Shown here: positions 52,216 through 61,550 of the stretch, piece by piece
Position numbering within the stretch: position 1 is the first letter of the stretch
How the letters are laid out: each line of letters opens with the position of its first letter
Source of the DNA: Desulfosarcina ovata subsp. ovata
GTDB taxonomy: Bacteria; Desulfobacterota; Desulfobacteria; Desulfobacterales; Desulfosarcinaceae
Direction of reading: 5' to 3'
Assembly: GCF_009689005.1 (NCBI RefSeq)
Contig: NZ_AP021879.1
Location: 1,364,001 to 1,428,000, forward strand
DNA length: 64,000 bases
Translations under genes and position numbers: made by a program
The notes under the pieces: generated by a model
Database searches by the model: none
The model's input: the letters and a program-made list of their open reading frames with translations, nothing else
What the model was told of the DNA's origin: nothing

Positions 52216-54069
52216 CCCAAAATAAGCGAGTATTGAATTACAATACACTCAAGCCGTTGGTTGGTTGCGGGACCAGCAAAACAATGGCCAGCAGTAAAAG
52301 TGAGAGCGTTGTAAAGACGCACTTGTCTTGTTCTTTCTCAACATATAATCGCCATTTTTTAATTCTGCTGATCGTCTCGACTCCTTTCGTGGTTTGAGAT
52401 AGGCTCACAGTCGCCCCATGCAACTGCTGCCCGATGCGTTGGCCCTACGTGAACCCGAACGACTTCATTTTGTCAGAAAATTTGATCACATGGGCAAGCT
52501 TGTCGTTGTATCCCACGATTCGGTAACAGATCCGCCGACCGGTTCGGACGACCAGACAGGGGATACGCATAAAGGTGTTGATGAATCGTTTAAATTCCAT
52601 CCGCACCACCGACAAGCCTAAGGGACGATAAGATAGCAGCAGGCCAAACCAGGCCTTCAAATCCCAAGCCAGCGAGGCAATGGTCATCAGCGCCCAATTG
52701 GACAACAGCGTATCGGAGGCCGGGGTAAGCGCCTTAACGCCATTTTTCAATTGTTCGATGTCATTTTCATGGTCGCTGCGGGCGCGGTAAAAGTGGATCA
52801 TTTGGTTGGCGGAACGTTTCCGATCATTGGTGATGTAGAAAAAGTAGCGCACATCTTCGAACAGATTCATCTCCCCGCGGACCACGTCGAGGGTTTTGCG
52901 CAAAATTATCAACCGATAGGTCTTTTTGCATTTGACCGGCCGGTATTCGCATTCGGCGATGTCTTCTGCTGTAGTGACGATTTTTTTGAACTGACGTTTT
53001 TTGACCACCTGCTGTTTGACATTTTCGGGCGTGCGCCTTTGGTATGTTTTGACCTGCCGGTGGGGGCGTTTTTCAAGCGGCTGCCAATCGTATGCACCGA
53101 GTCGGTCAGCGAGTTTTTTCAGATTGGGCATCGCATCCATGCCGAAAATAAACGTGCACTGGCGGTCCCACTTGTCAAAATGGCTGGTAAGACTGAAGTC
53201 GGTATCCCCTCGCAACTGCACCTTTTGGAAGCAGTTGCCGACCAGGTCCAGGCTTTGATCGATCCATGGGGAACAATCATGATGGGAAGCGACATTGCCT
53301 GATCGGTTGACGATAAATAGGGGTTCGCGGGTGTTATGCAACGAAATGACCAGTGGGTGATATCCCCATTGACCATTGTAGGAGATGTCCATGCCCTGCT
53401 TGCACTGGCCGTCAGTGGCACAGATGGTGCCATCCACGTTGATGACGGCCTCGCGCAAAAACCTTGCCGGCTGTATTTGCCAGATTTTCTTTCGGACCGT
53501 GTTTTTGGCTTCCATAAACGCGCCGATGTCCGGTTCGGTAAAACGTCTTAAGAAATCACCCGCTGTGGTGGGATCGGGAATGATCTGAGCGCCCAATGCA
53601 TTGAGCCAACCCTCATCGTTGCGCAGCAGTTCGATATCCTGCAAACAGCTTCCACCGGCCAGGTAATTGTAGGCGATATTCAGGATATGATCCGATTCAT
53701 GATACGGCAAATGACGTTTAAGCAATGTAACGCAAGCATCGACTTCATTGATCAAGCCAGTTTTGGCCGCCAGCTGATGAATGGCCCCGATACCGCCATA
53801 AGCGATTGCCTGATGGCGTCCGTCGACATCGTAGCAGATATTACGCCCCGCCATCATCGGCTTGGACTGATTGTCCCAGTTTCTTTTTTTGGTGCGTTTT
53901 TCTATTTTTCGCTTGCGTTTGGCCAATTTTTTGCGGATATTTTTCTTCACTCGAAATGTCCCTTTTTGTTCAGTACATTTTTTGTCTCGAAAACTAATAA
54001 TATACTGAATTTAAGGGCATTTCGAGTTTTTTATTGAGAATTTTAGATAAAATTCTCGCTTATCCTGGG
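52216..54069. mobile_element. IS1380-family insertion sequence, 1854 bp, ATTAGA duplication
   Basis: The ends CCCAAAATAAGCGAGTATT (52216 on) and, read from the other side, CCCAGGATAAGCGAGAATT (54069 down) are inverted repeats with three mismatches. ATTAGA occurs at 52210-52215 and 54070-54075. Inside the right end is a palindrome GAGAATTTT-AGAT-AAAATTCTC (54036-54057). The insertion lies at the stop codon of the zinc-ribbon gene. Confidence 0.85.
52445..53950 (-). CDS. IS1380-family transposase
   Basis: The 501-aa protein has a basic N-terminus and the family core: ICYDVDGRHQAIAYGGIGAIHQLA, DPTTAGDFLRRF, AVINVDGTICATDG (first Asp), VQLRGDTDFSLTSHFD (second) and MIHFYRARSDHENDIEQLKNGVKAL (glutamate). 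LLSNWALMTIASLAWDLKAWFGLLL is the typical C-terminal block. Intact. Confidence 0.93.
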   Translation of the reverse strand: MKKNIRKKLAKRKRKIEKRTKKRNWDNQSKPMMAGRNICYDVDGRHQAIAYGGIGAIHQLAAKTGLINEVDACVTLLKRHLPYHESDHILNIAYNYLAGGSCLQDIELLRNDEGWLNALGAQIIPDPTTAGDFLRRFTEPDIGAFMEAKNTVRKKIWQIQPARFLREAVINVDGTICATDGQCKQGMDISYNGQWGYHPLVISLHNTREPLFIVNRSGNVASHHDCSPWIDQSLDLVGNCFQKVQLRGDTDFSLTSHFDKWDRQCTFIFGMDAMPNLKKLADRLGAYDWQPLEKRPHRQVKTYQRRTPENVKQQVVKKRQFKKIVTTAEDIAECEYRPVKCKKTYRLIILRKTLDVVRGEMNLFEDVRYFFYITNDRKRSANQMIHFYRARSDHENDIEQLKNGVKALTPASDTLLSNWALMTIASLAWDLKAWFGLLLSYRPLGLSVVRMEFKRFINTFMRIPCLVVRTGRRICYRIVGYNDKLAHVIKFSDKMKSFGFT

Positions 54070-54070
54070 A

Positions 54071-54598
54071 TTAGATGGTCCGACTGACAGGTGTCCGGCC
54101 CATATTCATGAATAGGGAAAAGGCGGCAAGCAAATCGGTCCCGATCCCAAAACAGGCCAGGGCTTTTCGTTTTAGTGCGGCCAGCCAATGGCGCTGCCGG
54201 GATGCAGACAACTTCGTGTTCCATCTGCCGCTGGATAGGCGTTGCTTCAGGCAATCGCAAATTGTTAAGATCGGCACCTGAAAACGATTAAAGTAACCTT
54301 CGGGCTTCATTTTAATAATGCAATTACAGTCCGGGCAACGGTATCTTCGAAGCCACACCCCAAAAGCAAACCCATCAAAGTAGGCGAGTACGAAACCGTG
54401 TCCCCATATTCGAGTTGAACCACACCTGGGGCATCCGCGAGGTGTTGGCCAACAAAAATTGCGTCCCTGTTCATCAATATCCTTGAGTTTTACACAAACG
54501 GAAAGTATCATCGGACCATTCTTTGTTGGGGTCGATAATACGACCCGGTTTTTTGGGGTGCTCCGGTCTGCCAACCGCCACCCCTTTTCTTTATCCAT
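54071..54598 (-). CDS. Zinc-ribbon protein of the TniA/ExeA module (DUF6431-like)
   Basis: The 175-aa protein holds two CxxC knuckles: GCPRCGSTRIWGHGFVLAYFDGFAFGVWLRRYRCPDCNCIIKMKPEGYF, a zinc ribbon typical of small proteins encoded next to Mu-type integrases. The second half is helical and basic. Its stop lies in the IS1380 target duplication. Without the IS, the gene sits about 110 bp upstream of the TniA-type gene in the same direction, so it is most likely the first gene of that element, perhaps recognising ends or targets. Confidence 0.6.
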   Translation of the reverse strand: MDKEKGWRLADRSTPKNRVVLSTPTKNGPMILSVCVKLKDIDEQGRNFCWPTPRGCPRCGSTRIWGHGFVLAYFDGFAFGVWLRRYRCPDCNCIIKMKPEGYFNRFQVPILTICDCLKQRLSSGRWNTKLSASRQRHWLAALKRKALACFGIGTDLLAAFSLFMNMGRTPVSRTI

Positions 54599-54931
54599 AA
54601 AAAAAGCCCCCTTGCCGGAGGCTCATCTAATTCGAAAATTCTTTTCCGTTTGTCAACGATTGTGAAAATTTAGCCGTTTACCCCACACTCAATCGCGGCA
54701 ACCTACAGCTCCTCTCCTGGCTGGATGTCCTTTTTGAACAAGCGAATCAGAGGAACTATATGGAATTTTACAAGATCGGGGGAATTAAAAGCGGATTGGT
54801 AGGCGAACACCGATGGTTTTGGCGGGAATTAGAGTCGCTGGAATTGGATGGGAATTAAATCGGAGGTCACACCGTGACTTGCCGCGGGGAATCTTCACCG
54901 CACGCCCGGAGGCGATTTTCCATCGCCAAGA
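54599..54931. other. Gap with no named gene
   Basis: A short plus-strand frame from ATG 54759 (MEFYKIGGIKSGLVGEHRWF..., 32 codons) continues upstream without a start codon. It might be the tail of a lost gene or chance. The outer end of the TniA/ExeA element should lie here but no matching inverted repeat was found. Confidence 0.3.
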
Positions 54932-56197
54932 TCAAATCCTCTTCAGTGTCGTTACACAGTTTGTGGCGGCAGAACCCCCAACATTAAAGACGACGGCAAC
55001 TTCCGGCACTTTGGTGGCTGGTGCCATACCGATAGATTCTCCGACCAGTTGTTTGTAGGCCAGGGCATGCATGGAACACCCCGTCGCACCAACAGGGTGG
55101 CCTTTGGATTTAAGCCCGCCCGACAGGTTGACCGGGCACCGATCATCGGCGGTAAATCGGCCGTCAAGGTAGTCCCACCCGGCGCGGCCGTCTGCTGAAA
55201 GCCCTAACGCTTCGGTGGTTAGGATGTGATTGATGGAGAAGCAATCGTGAACTTCGGCCAGATCAACATCATCGATGGTAATTCCTGCCTCTTTGAAGGA
55301 CTGGCTAACCGCCCGCTTCCCTGCAATCAGTTCATGCATATTCGGCCGCACGCTTTCCGCAAGCCGCTCCGTAGTCATGCCGATGCCGGCAATTTCCACT
55401 GCTCGCTGGCTGAGGGATCGGGCCTCATCTGTGGGTGCCAGGATTACTGCCGCAGCGCCATCTGATATCAGAGAGCAGTCGTGAAGACGCAATGGCGGGG
55501 CAATTACAGGATTACTGCCTTTCCCGGATTCCGGTAGCTCCAATATGGATTCAGGCGTAAACAGCTTGAGCCGATCCGCCGGCCCCCCCTTGCTGAAATG
55601 GGCCAGTGGGTTTTCGATACCATTTCGATAAGAAAGCGCCGAGACCGCCGCAAACATTCTCTGCAGCTCTTCCAGGTTATACCCGTAATGGGCCATGTAA
55701 CCTTTGGCGTACTCGGCAAACAACCCCGGAAAGGTTACGCCTGCTGCGCCCTCTTTAGGCCAATAGGAAGAGCAGGCCAGGGCATGAGTGACGTCCGGTG
55801 TTGAGAGTAGGCTCATCTTTTCCACACCGATGACGAGAACTCGACGAAAGCGGCCGGACTCAATGCCAAAGATGGCATTATAGAGGGCCACGGATGACGA
55901 AGCACAGGCCCCTTCAGTGCGAGTGGTTGGAACGAACCGGAGAAACTCAGGTGCGACTTCCAGGCCCAGGGGCCCAACGTGCTCTTGGTTGATAAACATG
56001 GACGGTGAGCAGGAACCGATCCAAATACCATCGATGTCGGACGGGTGCAGACCCGCATCTTCAATGGCGCCTCTACCGGCTTCGATGATCAGGTCGTAAA
56101 ACGACTTGGTATCCTTCACTTCTCCGGTTTCCCGGTTTTTTTCCACAAATGCCCCGAACTTCGTGTTGTAGGCACCGATGATGCTGACACGACTCAT
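54932..56197 (-). CDS. Thiolase-family acetyl-CoA acetyltransferase
   Basis: The 421-aa protein has the thiolase fold: TEGACASSSVALYNAIFGIESG with the nucleophilic Cys, VDLAEVHDCFSINHILTTEALGL with the catalytic His-Asp region, and GLKSKGHPVGATGCSMHALAYKQL with the second His. It is of the SCP-x/acyltransferase-like class rather than the classic FadA type. It probably cleaves a 3-oxoacyl-CoA. It lies with an SDR dehydrogenase and a thioesterase, which suggests acyl-CoA or aromatic-acid degradation. The pathway cannot be named from this window. Confidence 0.85.
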   Translation of the reverse strand: MSRVSIIGAYNTKFGAFVEKNRETGEVKDTKSFYDLIIEAGRGAIEDAGLHPSDIDGIWIGSCSPSMFINQEHVGPLGLEVAPEFLRFVPTTRTEGACASSSVALYNAIFGIESGRFRRVLVIGVEKMSLLSTPDVTHALACSSYWPKEGAAGVTFPGLFAEYAKGYMAHYGYNLEELQRMFAAVSALSYRNGIENPLAHFSKGGPADRLKLFTPESILELPESGKGSNPVIAPPLRLHDCSLISDGAAAVILAPTDEARSLSQRAVEIAGIGMTTERLAESVRPNMHELIAGKRAVSQSFKEAGITIDDVDLAEVHDCFSINHILTTEALGLSADGRAGWDYLDGRFTADDRCPVNLSGGLKSKGHPVGATGCSMHALAYKQLVGESIGMAPATKVPEVAVVFNVGGSAATNCVTTLKRI

Positions 56198-56263
56198 AGC
56201 CGATCTCCCGTTCTTAATGAAGTAAATATGTAAAACTTGGACTGATTTTAGCCGATTGACACA

Positions 56264-57049
56264 CTATCCCTTTGAACCTAATCGCAGACCGCCATGGATG
56301 AAATAGACATCGCCGGTAAGCGCTTCGTTGCGGTATAGCTCGCCAACCAGGGAGGCAATTTCATCCGGTTCGACCAATCGTCCGATGGGGACATTATCCA
56401 GAATGCGGGATAGCGCCTTCTCGTTCATCCCCTCGATAAGGGGGGTCGCCACATAGCCCGGTGCCACGGCCACACAACGGATGCGGTCGGCAACTCCCCG
56501 CCGGAAAAATTCGGCGGTGATGACTTTGGGCATGACCGAAACCGCTGCCTTGGTAGACGAGTAGTTGATCTGACCGGCGGTTCCCAAAGATCCGGTGGAT
56601 GAAATCAGACATATCAACCCCCGGTCTCCGTTGTTGATCATCTGTTCCGCACACTCACGCACGGTGAGAAACACCCCCGTCAAATTGACATCGATTACGG
56701 AGCGGAACTGATCGAGGGACATTTTTGAAACCACTTTCCCGGTTTCCCGATCGGGGGAGAGCATCAATCCGTCTTTTATAATGCCGGCAAAGGGCGCCAC
56801 CAGGTTGATCTTGCCGAAGGCACCCATGGCCGTTTCCGCCAGCTTGTGGGTATCCGCTTCCTTCGTGACATCGCACACCAGGGTAATCGCCTGATCTCCG
56901 ATATCCGCCTTTGCTTTGTTCAGGGCAGAGTCAGAAACATCTGCCAACACGACCTTCCCACCGGCATTGGCCCAGTATTTGGCAAAAGCCAAGCCGATAC
57001 CGCTTGCCCCCCCGGTAACCACTGCTACCGCATCTTTAATTTCCAGCAT
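56264..57049 (-). CDS. Short-chain dehydrogenase/reductase
   Basis: The 261-aa SDR has the Rossmann motif AVVTGGASGIGLAFAKYWA, the DV strand VLADVSD, ICLISSTGSLGTAGQINYSSTKAAV with the catalytic Ser-Tyr-x3-Lys, and the C-terminal VAPGYVATPLIEG. It resembles 3-hydroxyacyl-CoA dehydrogenases of the 17-beta-HSD10 type; with the thiolase next to it, oxidation of a 3-hydroxyacyl-CoA is the likely reaction. The NNAG-type motif is altered to APFAG (residues about 88-92). AAGGAGACGC precedes the ATG. Confidence 0.87.
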   Translation of the reverse strand: MLEIKDAVAVVTGGASGIGLAFAKYWANAGGKVVLADVSDSALNKAKADIGDQAITLVCDVTKEADTHKLAETAMGAFGKINLVAPFAGIIKDGLMLSPDRETGKVVSKMSLDQFRSVIDVNLTGVFLTVRECAEQMINNGDRGLICLISSTGSLGTAGQINYSSTKAAVSVMPKVITAEFFRRGVADRIRCVAVAPGYVATPLIEGMNEKALSRILDNVPIGRLVEPDEIASLVGELYRNEALTGDVYFIHGGLRLGSKG

Positions 57050-57203
57050 AAGCGTCTCCTTTCAGAAAACCAGTTTCTTCCTTATTGTGTTAATCTAATT
57101 TTGCGCAAGCCCTTAAGCAGAAGTTTCGCACGTCAGCGAAGTGAATTATCACCAACGCCGTTAGTTCTCAACTTGATGTTTCTGCATAACCGAATTATTA
57201 ATT

Positions 57204-58007
57204 TCATTCCCTCATCTCTTGTATCTCTTTTACAATTTCAGGTAATATTTCTCCGGTCTTACCAGGAAGGAAAAGATCACATCGAGCGGTCAGTGTACTT
57301 TCGTTCGGATTGATTTCTATGAGCTTTGCGCCATTTTTCTTAGCGTCGACTGGAAGAGCCGCCGCCGGGTATACCATACCGGATGTTCCTGAAATAAGCA
57401 TCAAGTCGCACTTACACACTTCCTCAGTTGCTTCATCAAGCTGATGAACAGATTCACCAAAAGTCACTATATCCGGCCTCATTTTACCGCCACATTCACA
57501 AGAAGGAAGATATGGCATCACCCACGCTATGGAAAATTGTTTTATATTCAACAGGATATTCTCAACAAAGGAAAAAAGTTCATCCTTAGGAAAATGCTTT
57601 TTTTGAGCACAATCAAGACATCTGAATCGAAACAGATTGCCGTGAAGCTCAAACACCTTTAAACTTCCCGCATCCTGGTGGAGGTTATCACCATTCTGCG
57701 TGATAATAGATTTAAGATATCCCATCTTTTCGAGATCGGCAAAGGCATAATGGCCCGGATTTGGTGCGCAACTTTTGAATGTTTGAAGCATTTCTGAAAA
57801 TAATTCGTTCGCTGCCTCCGGATGTCTTTTCAAGATTCCCATTATCCCACCTGAAGCGCCTCCGGAATACCGATTCCACAAACCATTCGGATCACGAAAG
57901 GTGGATATGCCGCTCTCCTCGGACACGCCAGCACCGGTAAAACCCACAACCCGCCTCGAGTGACGGATCATTGCCGACGCTTCAAAAATTTTATCACGGT
58001 TCACCAT
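57204..58007 (-). CDS. Sir2-family NAD-dependent protein deacylase
   Basis: The 267-aa sirtuin has VVGFTGAGVSEESGISTFRDPNGLWNRYSG (NAD-binding), SIITQNGDNLHQDAGSLKVFELHG with the catalytic His, CLDC and CECGG as the zinc ligands, and MRPDIVTFGESVHQLDEA. The usual VWFGE motif reads VTFGE. It removes acyl groups from lysine using NAD+. It starts a run of unrelated small genes, with a GGAGGTGAAAA site. Confidence 0.9.
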   Translation of the reverse strand: MVNRDKIFEASAMIRHSRRVVGFTGAGVSEESGISTFRDPNGLWNRYSGGASGGIMGILKRHPEAANELFSEMLQTFKSCAPNPGHYAFADLEKMGYLKSIITQNGDNLHQDAGSLKVFELHGNLFRFRCLDCAQKKHFPKDELFSFVENILLNIKQFSIAWVMPYLPSCECGGKMRPDIVTFGESVHQLDEATEEVCKCDLMLISGTSGMVYPAAALPVDAKKNGAKLIEINPNESTLTARCDLFLPGKTGEILPEIVKEIQEMRE

Positions 58008-58029
58008 TTTTCACCTCCACGCATCGTTT

Positions 58030-58962
58030 TTACTTGGAACGCTTTCGGTGTTTTTGCACAAGCAGATAATATTCATAAGTCCTTCTCATACCTTTGACAA
58101 AAGGGGTATATTCAAATCCAAGGAGATTTTGTATGCCAACGCCTGAATAGATCAGGTGATTGTCTAATGGAAAAGGCAAAGGAATCTTTTTTCTATTGAT
58201 ATCTACCATGCTCATTTGGCTGGTGTTAATTTTTTTTCCGATTATCTCCTCAAAAACTTCTATCATCCTTTTATATGAAACAAGTTCCGGGGCTGATATG
58301 TTGAAAGCTCGGCCAAATACCCCTGGGTTACAAAGCGCTTTAATAATAATTTTGGCAAGATCAACAACATAAACAAAGCTGTAGAGGGGCAGCTCATTAT
58401 CCGGTAAAATGACTGTTTTGTGATCCCTGATAAGATCAAAAAAGTATGTTTCACGGGGAGCGTAATTATATTCACCGTAAATAATAGCCGGGCGTAATGA
58501 CGTGCATAATACACCTTTTTCTTCGCATAATTTATTCAACCTGCACTCAGTCATCCATTTGTTATACCCATAATCAGCATAAGGACCCAGTTCGGACTGA
58601 GGGCCGACAAGTTTTGAAGCATCTTCCTTGATGGGCAGATCAAGAACGTTCTGATTAACCGTGGTGGTGCTGATAAATATATAATGTTGCAGGGTGCCGG
58701 GAAGAGAATTTAAAACGGTTTCAATCTCATCCGGTGTATAAGCACAAAAATCAACCAGAGCATCCCATTGTTTGTCCGGTATCACCTGTTTGATCCGGTC
58801 GGCATTATTTCTATCCCCGACCAGCTCCGTGACACCCTCTTTTCTTAAAGGTATATTACCGCGGTTATAGACAAAAACATTGTATTCTTTTTCCCTTAAA
58901 AGCTCTTCTACAAAAATTCTGCCTGCAAAATAACTGCCGCCGATAATTAATATATTTTTCAT
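58030..58962 (-). CDS. NAD-dependent epimerase/dehydratase-type protein
   Basis: The 310-aa extended SDR starts MKNILIIGGSYFAGRIFVEELL, with the GGxxxxG nucleotide motif, and has FISTTTVNQNV and YGYNKWMTECRL (the Y-x3-K pair). SLRPAIIYGEYNYAPRE follows. It resembles the nucleoside-sugar epimerases related to RNA-binding chloroplast-type CSP41 proteins. Substrate unknown. It is A+T-rich and lies between the sirtuin and the DUF4037 gene. Confidence 0.8.
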   Translation of the reverse strand: MKNILIIGGSYFAGRIFVEELLREKEYNVFVYNRGNIPLRKEGVTELVGDRNNADRIKQVIPDKQWDALVDFCAYTPDEIETVLNSLPGTLQHYIFISTTTVNQNVLDLPIKEDASKLVGPQSELGPYADYGYNKWMTECRLNKLCEEKGVLCTSLRPAIIYGEYNYAPRETYFFDLIRDHKTVILPDNELPLYSFVYVVDLAKIIIKALCNPGVFGRAFNISAPELVSYKRMIEVFEEIIGKKINTSQMSMVDINRKKIPLPFPLDNHLIYSGVGIQNLLGFEYTPFVKGMRRTYEYYLLVQKHRKRSK

Positions 58963-59038
58963 TCGCCTCTTCCCTTTATCCGAACAAGGGACAACCCGTA
59001 ATCCATGTCTTTGTCTTTCGGCAAATGCAAATCAGCAT

Positions 59039-59962
59039 CTATCCGAGCCACACATCTCTTTTCCTTAGGTTACTATCCTGTATCCCGGCATGGATAATAG
59101 GACCATGATCAAGCATAAAATCGCTGGATGAATGGCTTAGCCCACATTTACGCAACTCCCTGATCACCTGGGCGCAAATGACCTCGATAATTTCACTTTT
59201 CTTTTTATAATCATGGGTTGCAATCATAAGCCCGATATTTTCATACAGGAACTCTCCCAGAATCGGGAGCAGACGAACTGCAGGATGTCGCCATTTATAA
59301 AACGGGGTGTAGCGCCTGTTTAGCAGAAAAACCAGCGACATGATATCTGAGCAAAATCTTTTTTCCGCATAAAGGACGGCAAAGAACTGCCTGCGTTTCA
59401 CCGAACGCATGAAATTATATTGACCTGACTGGGCACAGCTCATGCATCTGGCAGCAATTTTTATCAGTCGTATATCCTCCGGATAGAATTTTAAAAGCTC
59501 GCTTCTAATCCTTGTAAATTCTCCTAAAGGATCGGCAAAGACCCTCCCATTGCAGCATTTAGACAAATATTCTTCAGGCAGATAGAGCCATTTTTCGAGC
59601 GTATCAGGAGCCTTGGGGCTTCCAATAAATCTCTGATAAAAAGCCCCGATCTCATGTACCCCCACCCGACCGCTGCCCCATTGACTCGGAATACGCTTAA
59701 AGCCCTTGAAAATATGAACCAGATTTTGATACTCCACTTCAAGTTTTTGTCCTATGGTTTTATAATCTTCTTTCGTCAACCATAAGCAGAATCCAGGTCC
59801 CCAATCATGGTCCCTGGATATTTGGTCATCAAAGCCGTAACATTCCGAACCTTCTCCTACCAGACCAGCCGCAATACGATTTTGGTAATCCGGAAACTTT
59901 TTTTCTATCATTTTAGTTCCATGGACCCTAAAATATTCTTCTGCCAGCTTTAACCCCTTCAC
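59039..59962 (-). CDS. DUF4037 protein, nucleotidyltransferase-like
   Basis: The 307-aa protein reads GLVGEGSECYGFDDQISRDHDWGPGFCLWL, a polymerase-beta-like GxGS...D-x-D pattern as in DUF4037 proteins, then IGAFYQRFIG, LPEEYLSKCCNGRVFADPLGEFTRIRSELL and a helical C-terminal domain with QSGQYNFMRSVKRRQFFAVLYAEKRFCSDIMSLVFLLNRRY. The family may transfer nucleotides in antibiotic-modification or stress contexts; no function is established here. It precedes a DUF4258/YgiT gene by 20 bp on the shared strand. Confidence 0.8.
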   Translation of the reverse strand: MKGLKLAEEYFRVHGTKMIEKKFPDYQNRIAAGLVGEGSECYGFDDQISRDHDWGPGFCLWLTKEDYKTIGQKLEVEYQNLVHIFKGFKRIPSQWGSGRVGVHEIGAFYQRFIGSPKAPDTLEKWLYLPEEYLSKCCNGRVFADPLGEFTRIRSELLKFYPEDIRLIKIAARCMSCAQSGQYNFMRSVKRRQFFAVLYAEKRFCSDIMSLVFLLNRRYTPFYKWRHPAVRLLPILGEFLYENIGLMIATHDYKKKSEIIEVICAQVIRELRKCGLSHSSSDFMLDHGPIIHAGIQDSNLRKRDVWLG

Positions 59963-59982
59963 GGAAAGATCTCCATTGTATT

Positions 59983-60591
59983 TTACTCATACTTCAATAC
60001 AAAAACATCTTCAGTTCCAACAAACCTTTCATCCTCTATAAGAGAGTTGATTTTTTTCGAAGCCTTAGCGGTAATATATTTTTCACCGCATTGCACACAC
60101 AGACCGGCAGGAATATCCTTGACCACATAAAGCTGTCCTTCCAGACGATAGTCGAAATTTCCTACCTGTACTTGCTCTATCATACCGCCGCAAAAGAAAC
60201 ACTTGTTTAACTTTTCCCCCATTCTCTTACCTCCATGTTCAATTCGGTTGACAGGATCTTTCCACATCTTACTACCGGGAACATAAGTAAAAAGAATAAG
60301 CAACCAACCGTGTTGATCATCAGCGCACATAACATGGATCGGTTTTTCTCCAGCATAGCCTAGCACCAGAGCGCTGACTCCCCTTGCTGGGTGCCTGTGC
60401 GTTTCGATGATCCTGCCGTTTGCGATGGCATCCTCAATCTCCCTTATCGTTACCTTTTTTACCATAAAGTACCTGACAATATGTTCGGAGATATGATAAT
60501 CGGATGCCTTCGCCTTTTCCCTTATCCATTCAATCTTTGGCGCATCATTTTCTAAAGCCATAATCATTTTTTGTTTCCATATATTTTGCAT
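59983..60591 (-). CDS. DUF4258 toxin-like domain fused to a YgiT-type zinc finger
   Basis: Residues about 15-110 form a DUF4258 domain (YHISEHIVRYFMVKKVTIREIEDAIANGRIIE, PIHVMCADDQHGWLLILFTYVP). Residues 124-202 form a YgiT-type zinc finger (KCFFCGGMIEQ, GLCVQCGEKYITAKASKKINSL). These are usually two neighbouring genes of a toxin-antitoxin-like pair. Here they share one frame. Inside it, GGAGGT (60229-60234) and an ATG at 60222 mark the start the second gene would have. The product may be a fusion, a free zinc-finger protein, or both. Confidence 0.8.
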   Translation of the reverse strand: MQNIWKQKMIMALENDAPKIEWIREKAKASDYHISEHIVRYFMVKKVTIREIEDAIANGRIIETHRHPARGVSALVLGYAGEKPIHVMCADDQHGWLLILFTYVPGSKMWKDPVNRIEHGGKRMGEKLNKCFFCGGMIEQVQVGNFDYRLEGQLYVVKDIPAGLCVQCGEKYITAKASKKINSLIEDERFVGTEDVFVLKYE

Positions 60592-60630
60592 AATGAAACC
60601 GGATACCGCAAACTATCGCGGTGTTCATTG

Positions 60631-61056
60631 TTAACCCATACGAACATTATAAACACCTCGTCCCTCAGCAACTACACAATCAGGATTCCCCTCAGAATAG
60701 ACTACGATATGGGCGTTACCAATTCGATTGCCAAGCAGTTTGACAATTCCATCTGCAACCAAACCCGTGGCAATCACCGGTTTGAGATAATCAACACGCA
60801 GGTCAATAGTAGCAATAAGTACATCGATATCACACATTGACCAGACAGCGAATCCACCGCAAGTATCAATTAACATAGACAATACACCCCCATGGATAGC
60901 TTTTCGCCGGCTATCGCCAAGCAGTTCGGACCTATAAGGGAGATACAGTTTACACTTGCCACGATCCAAAGAGCTCACCCTGACTCCAATAAAACGGTTG
61001 AAAGGGATTTTGTTTTCAATTAAATCCTTCAGCGCACTAAAATCTTCCGTACCCAT
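60631..61056 (-). CDS. PaaI-type hotdog thioesterase
   Basis: The 141-aa protein has the hotdog fold: PFNRFIGVRVSSLDRGKCKLYLPYRSELLG, AIHGGVLSMLIDTCGGFAVWS with the HGG motif and Asp catalytic region, and LRVDYLKPV. It hydrolyses aromatic or short acyl-CoA thioesters in related organisms. The ATG at 61056 is preferred, with GAGG upstream; a TTG 5 codons earlier is possible. It would fit the thiolase/SDR genes functionally, though it is 3.5 kb away. Confidence 0.87.
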   Translation of the reverse strand: MGTEDFSALKDLIENKIPFNRFIGVRVSSLDRGKCKLYLPYRSELLGDSRRKAIHGGVLSMLIDTCGGFAVWSMCDIDVLIATIDLRVDYLKPVIATGLVADGIVKLLGNRIGNAHIVVYSEGNPDCVVAEGRGVYNVRMG

Positions 61057-61071
61057 TCCATGAATCCTCAA

Positions 61072-61542
61072 TAATTTCTTTTCCAGACGTCCACGAGCTC
61101 TCAGGGGCCTCGGAAAAAATTAAATCCACGATCTTACTTGTCTTTTTGCCCGCTTCTTTGGCTTCATTTTTTGTAGCCTCGAATGATGTCATAGGCTTTG
61201 CGGAATTAAGACCTCCGCTATTTGTCAACATAGTTGTCGCATTTTTTCAATTATATTTCATTGGGATCGAAACCTTTGTCCACCTATGCGATGGTCTCCC
61301 GGAAAGGATTACAATTAAGATGTTGTTGCGTATTAAGGTCGGAATAGTCAATCATAACTTTTCAACAGGCTATACGGTCCAATAAGAAAAGTTTCCAGGC
61401 AAGCAACACAGTGGTTCGATCCCCCCTTCCATCATATAGAATGTTGTTTCGATTTGAACAAAACCTATTTGCGGTAAGCAGAACTTTGGTTCAACGGCAA
61501 ATGCCACGCCTGGAAGAAAGACTTCAGTGTTTTTCGGATAAA
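61072..61542. other. Region without a supportable gene
   Basis: A 64-codon minus-strand frame (61231-61037) overlaps the thioesterase start and has no known similarity. The rest, up to the MITE duplication, shows no coding signal. Confidence 0.35.
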
Positions 61543-61550
61543 TAAAAGGA

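Noticed and set aside
52238..52423. 61-codon membrane-like frame at the IS1380 left end
   Set aside because: It lies inside the IS next to the terminal repeat, has no ribosome site and is hydrophobic only through A+T-rich bias.
54759..54857. 32-codon plus-strand gene
   Set aside because: Too short, with no recognisable family; the upstream frame is open without a start, so it may be a remnant or chance.
61037..61231. 64-codon gene upstream of the thioesterase
   Set aside because: It overlaps the thioesterase start and shows no recognisable similarity or ribosome site.
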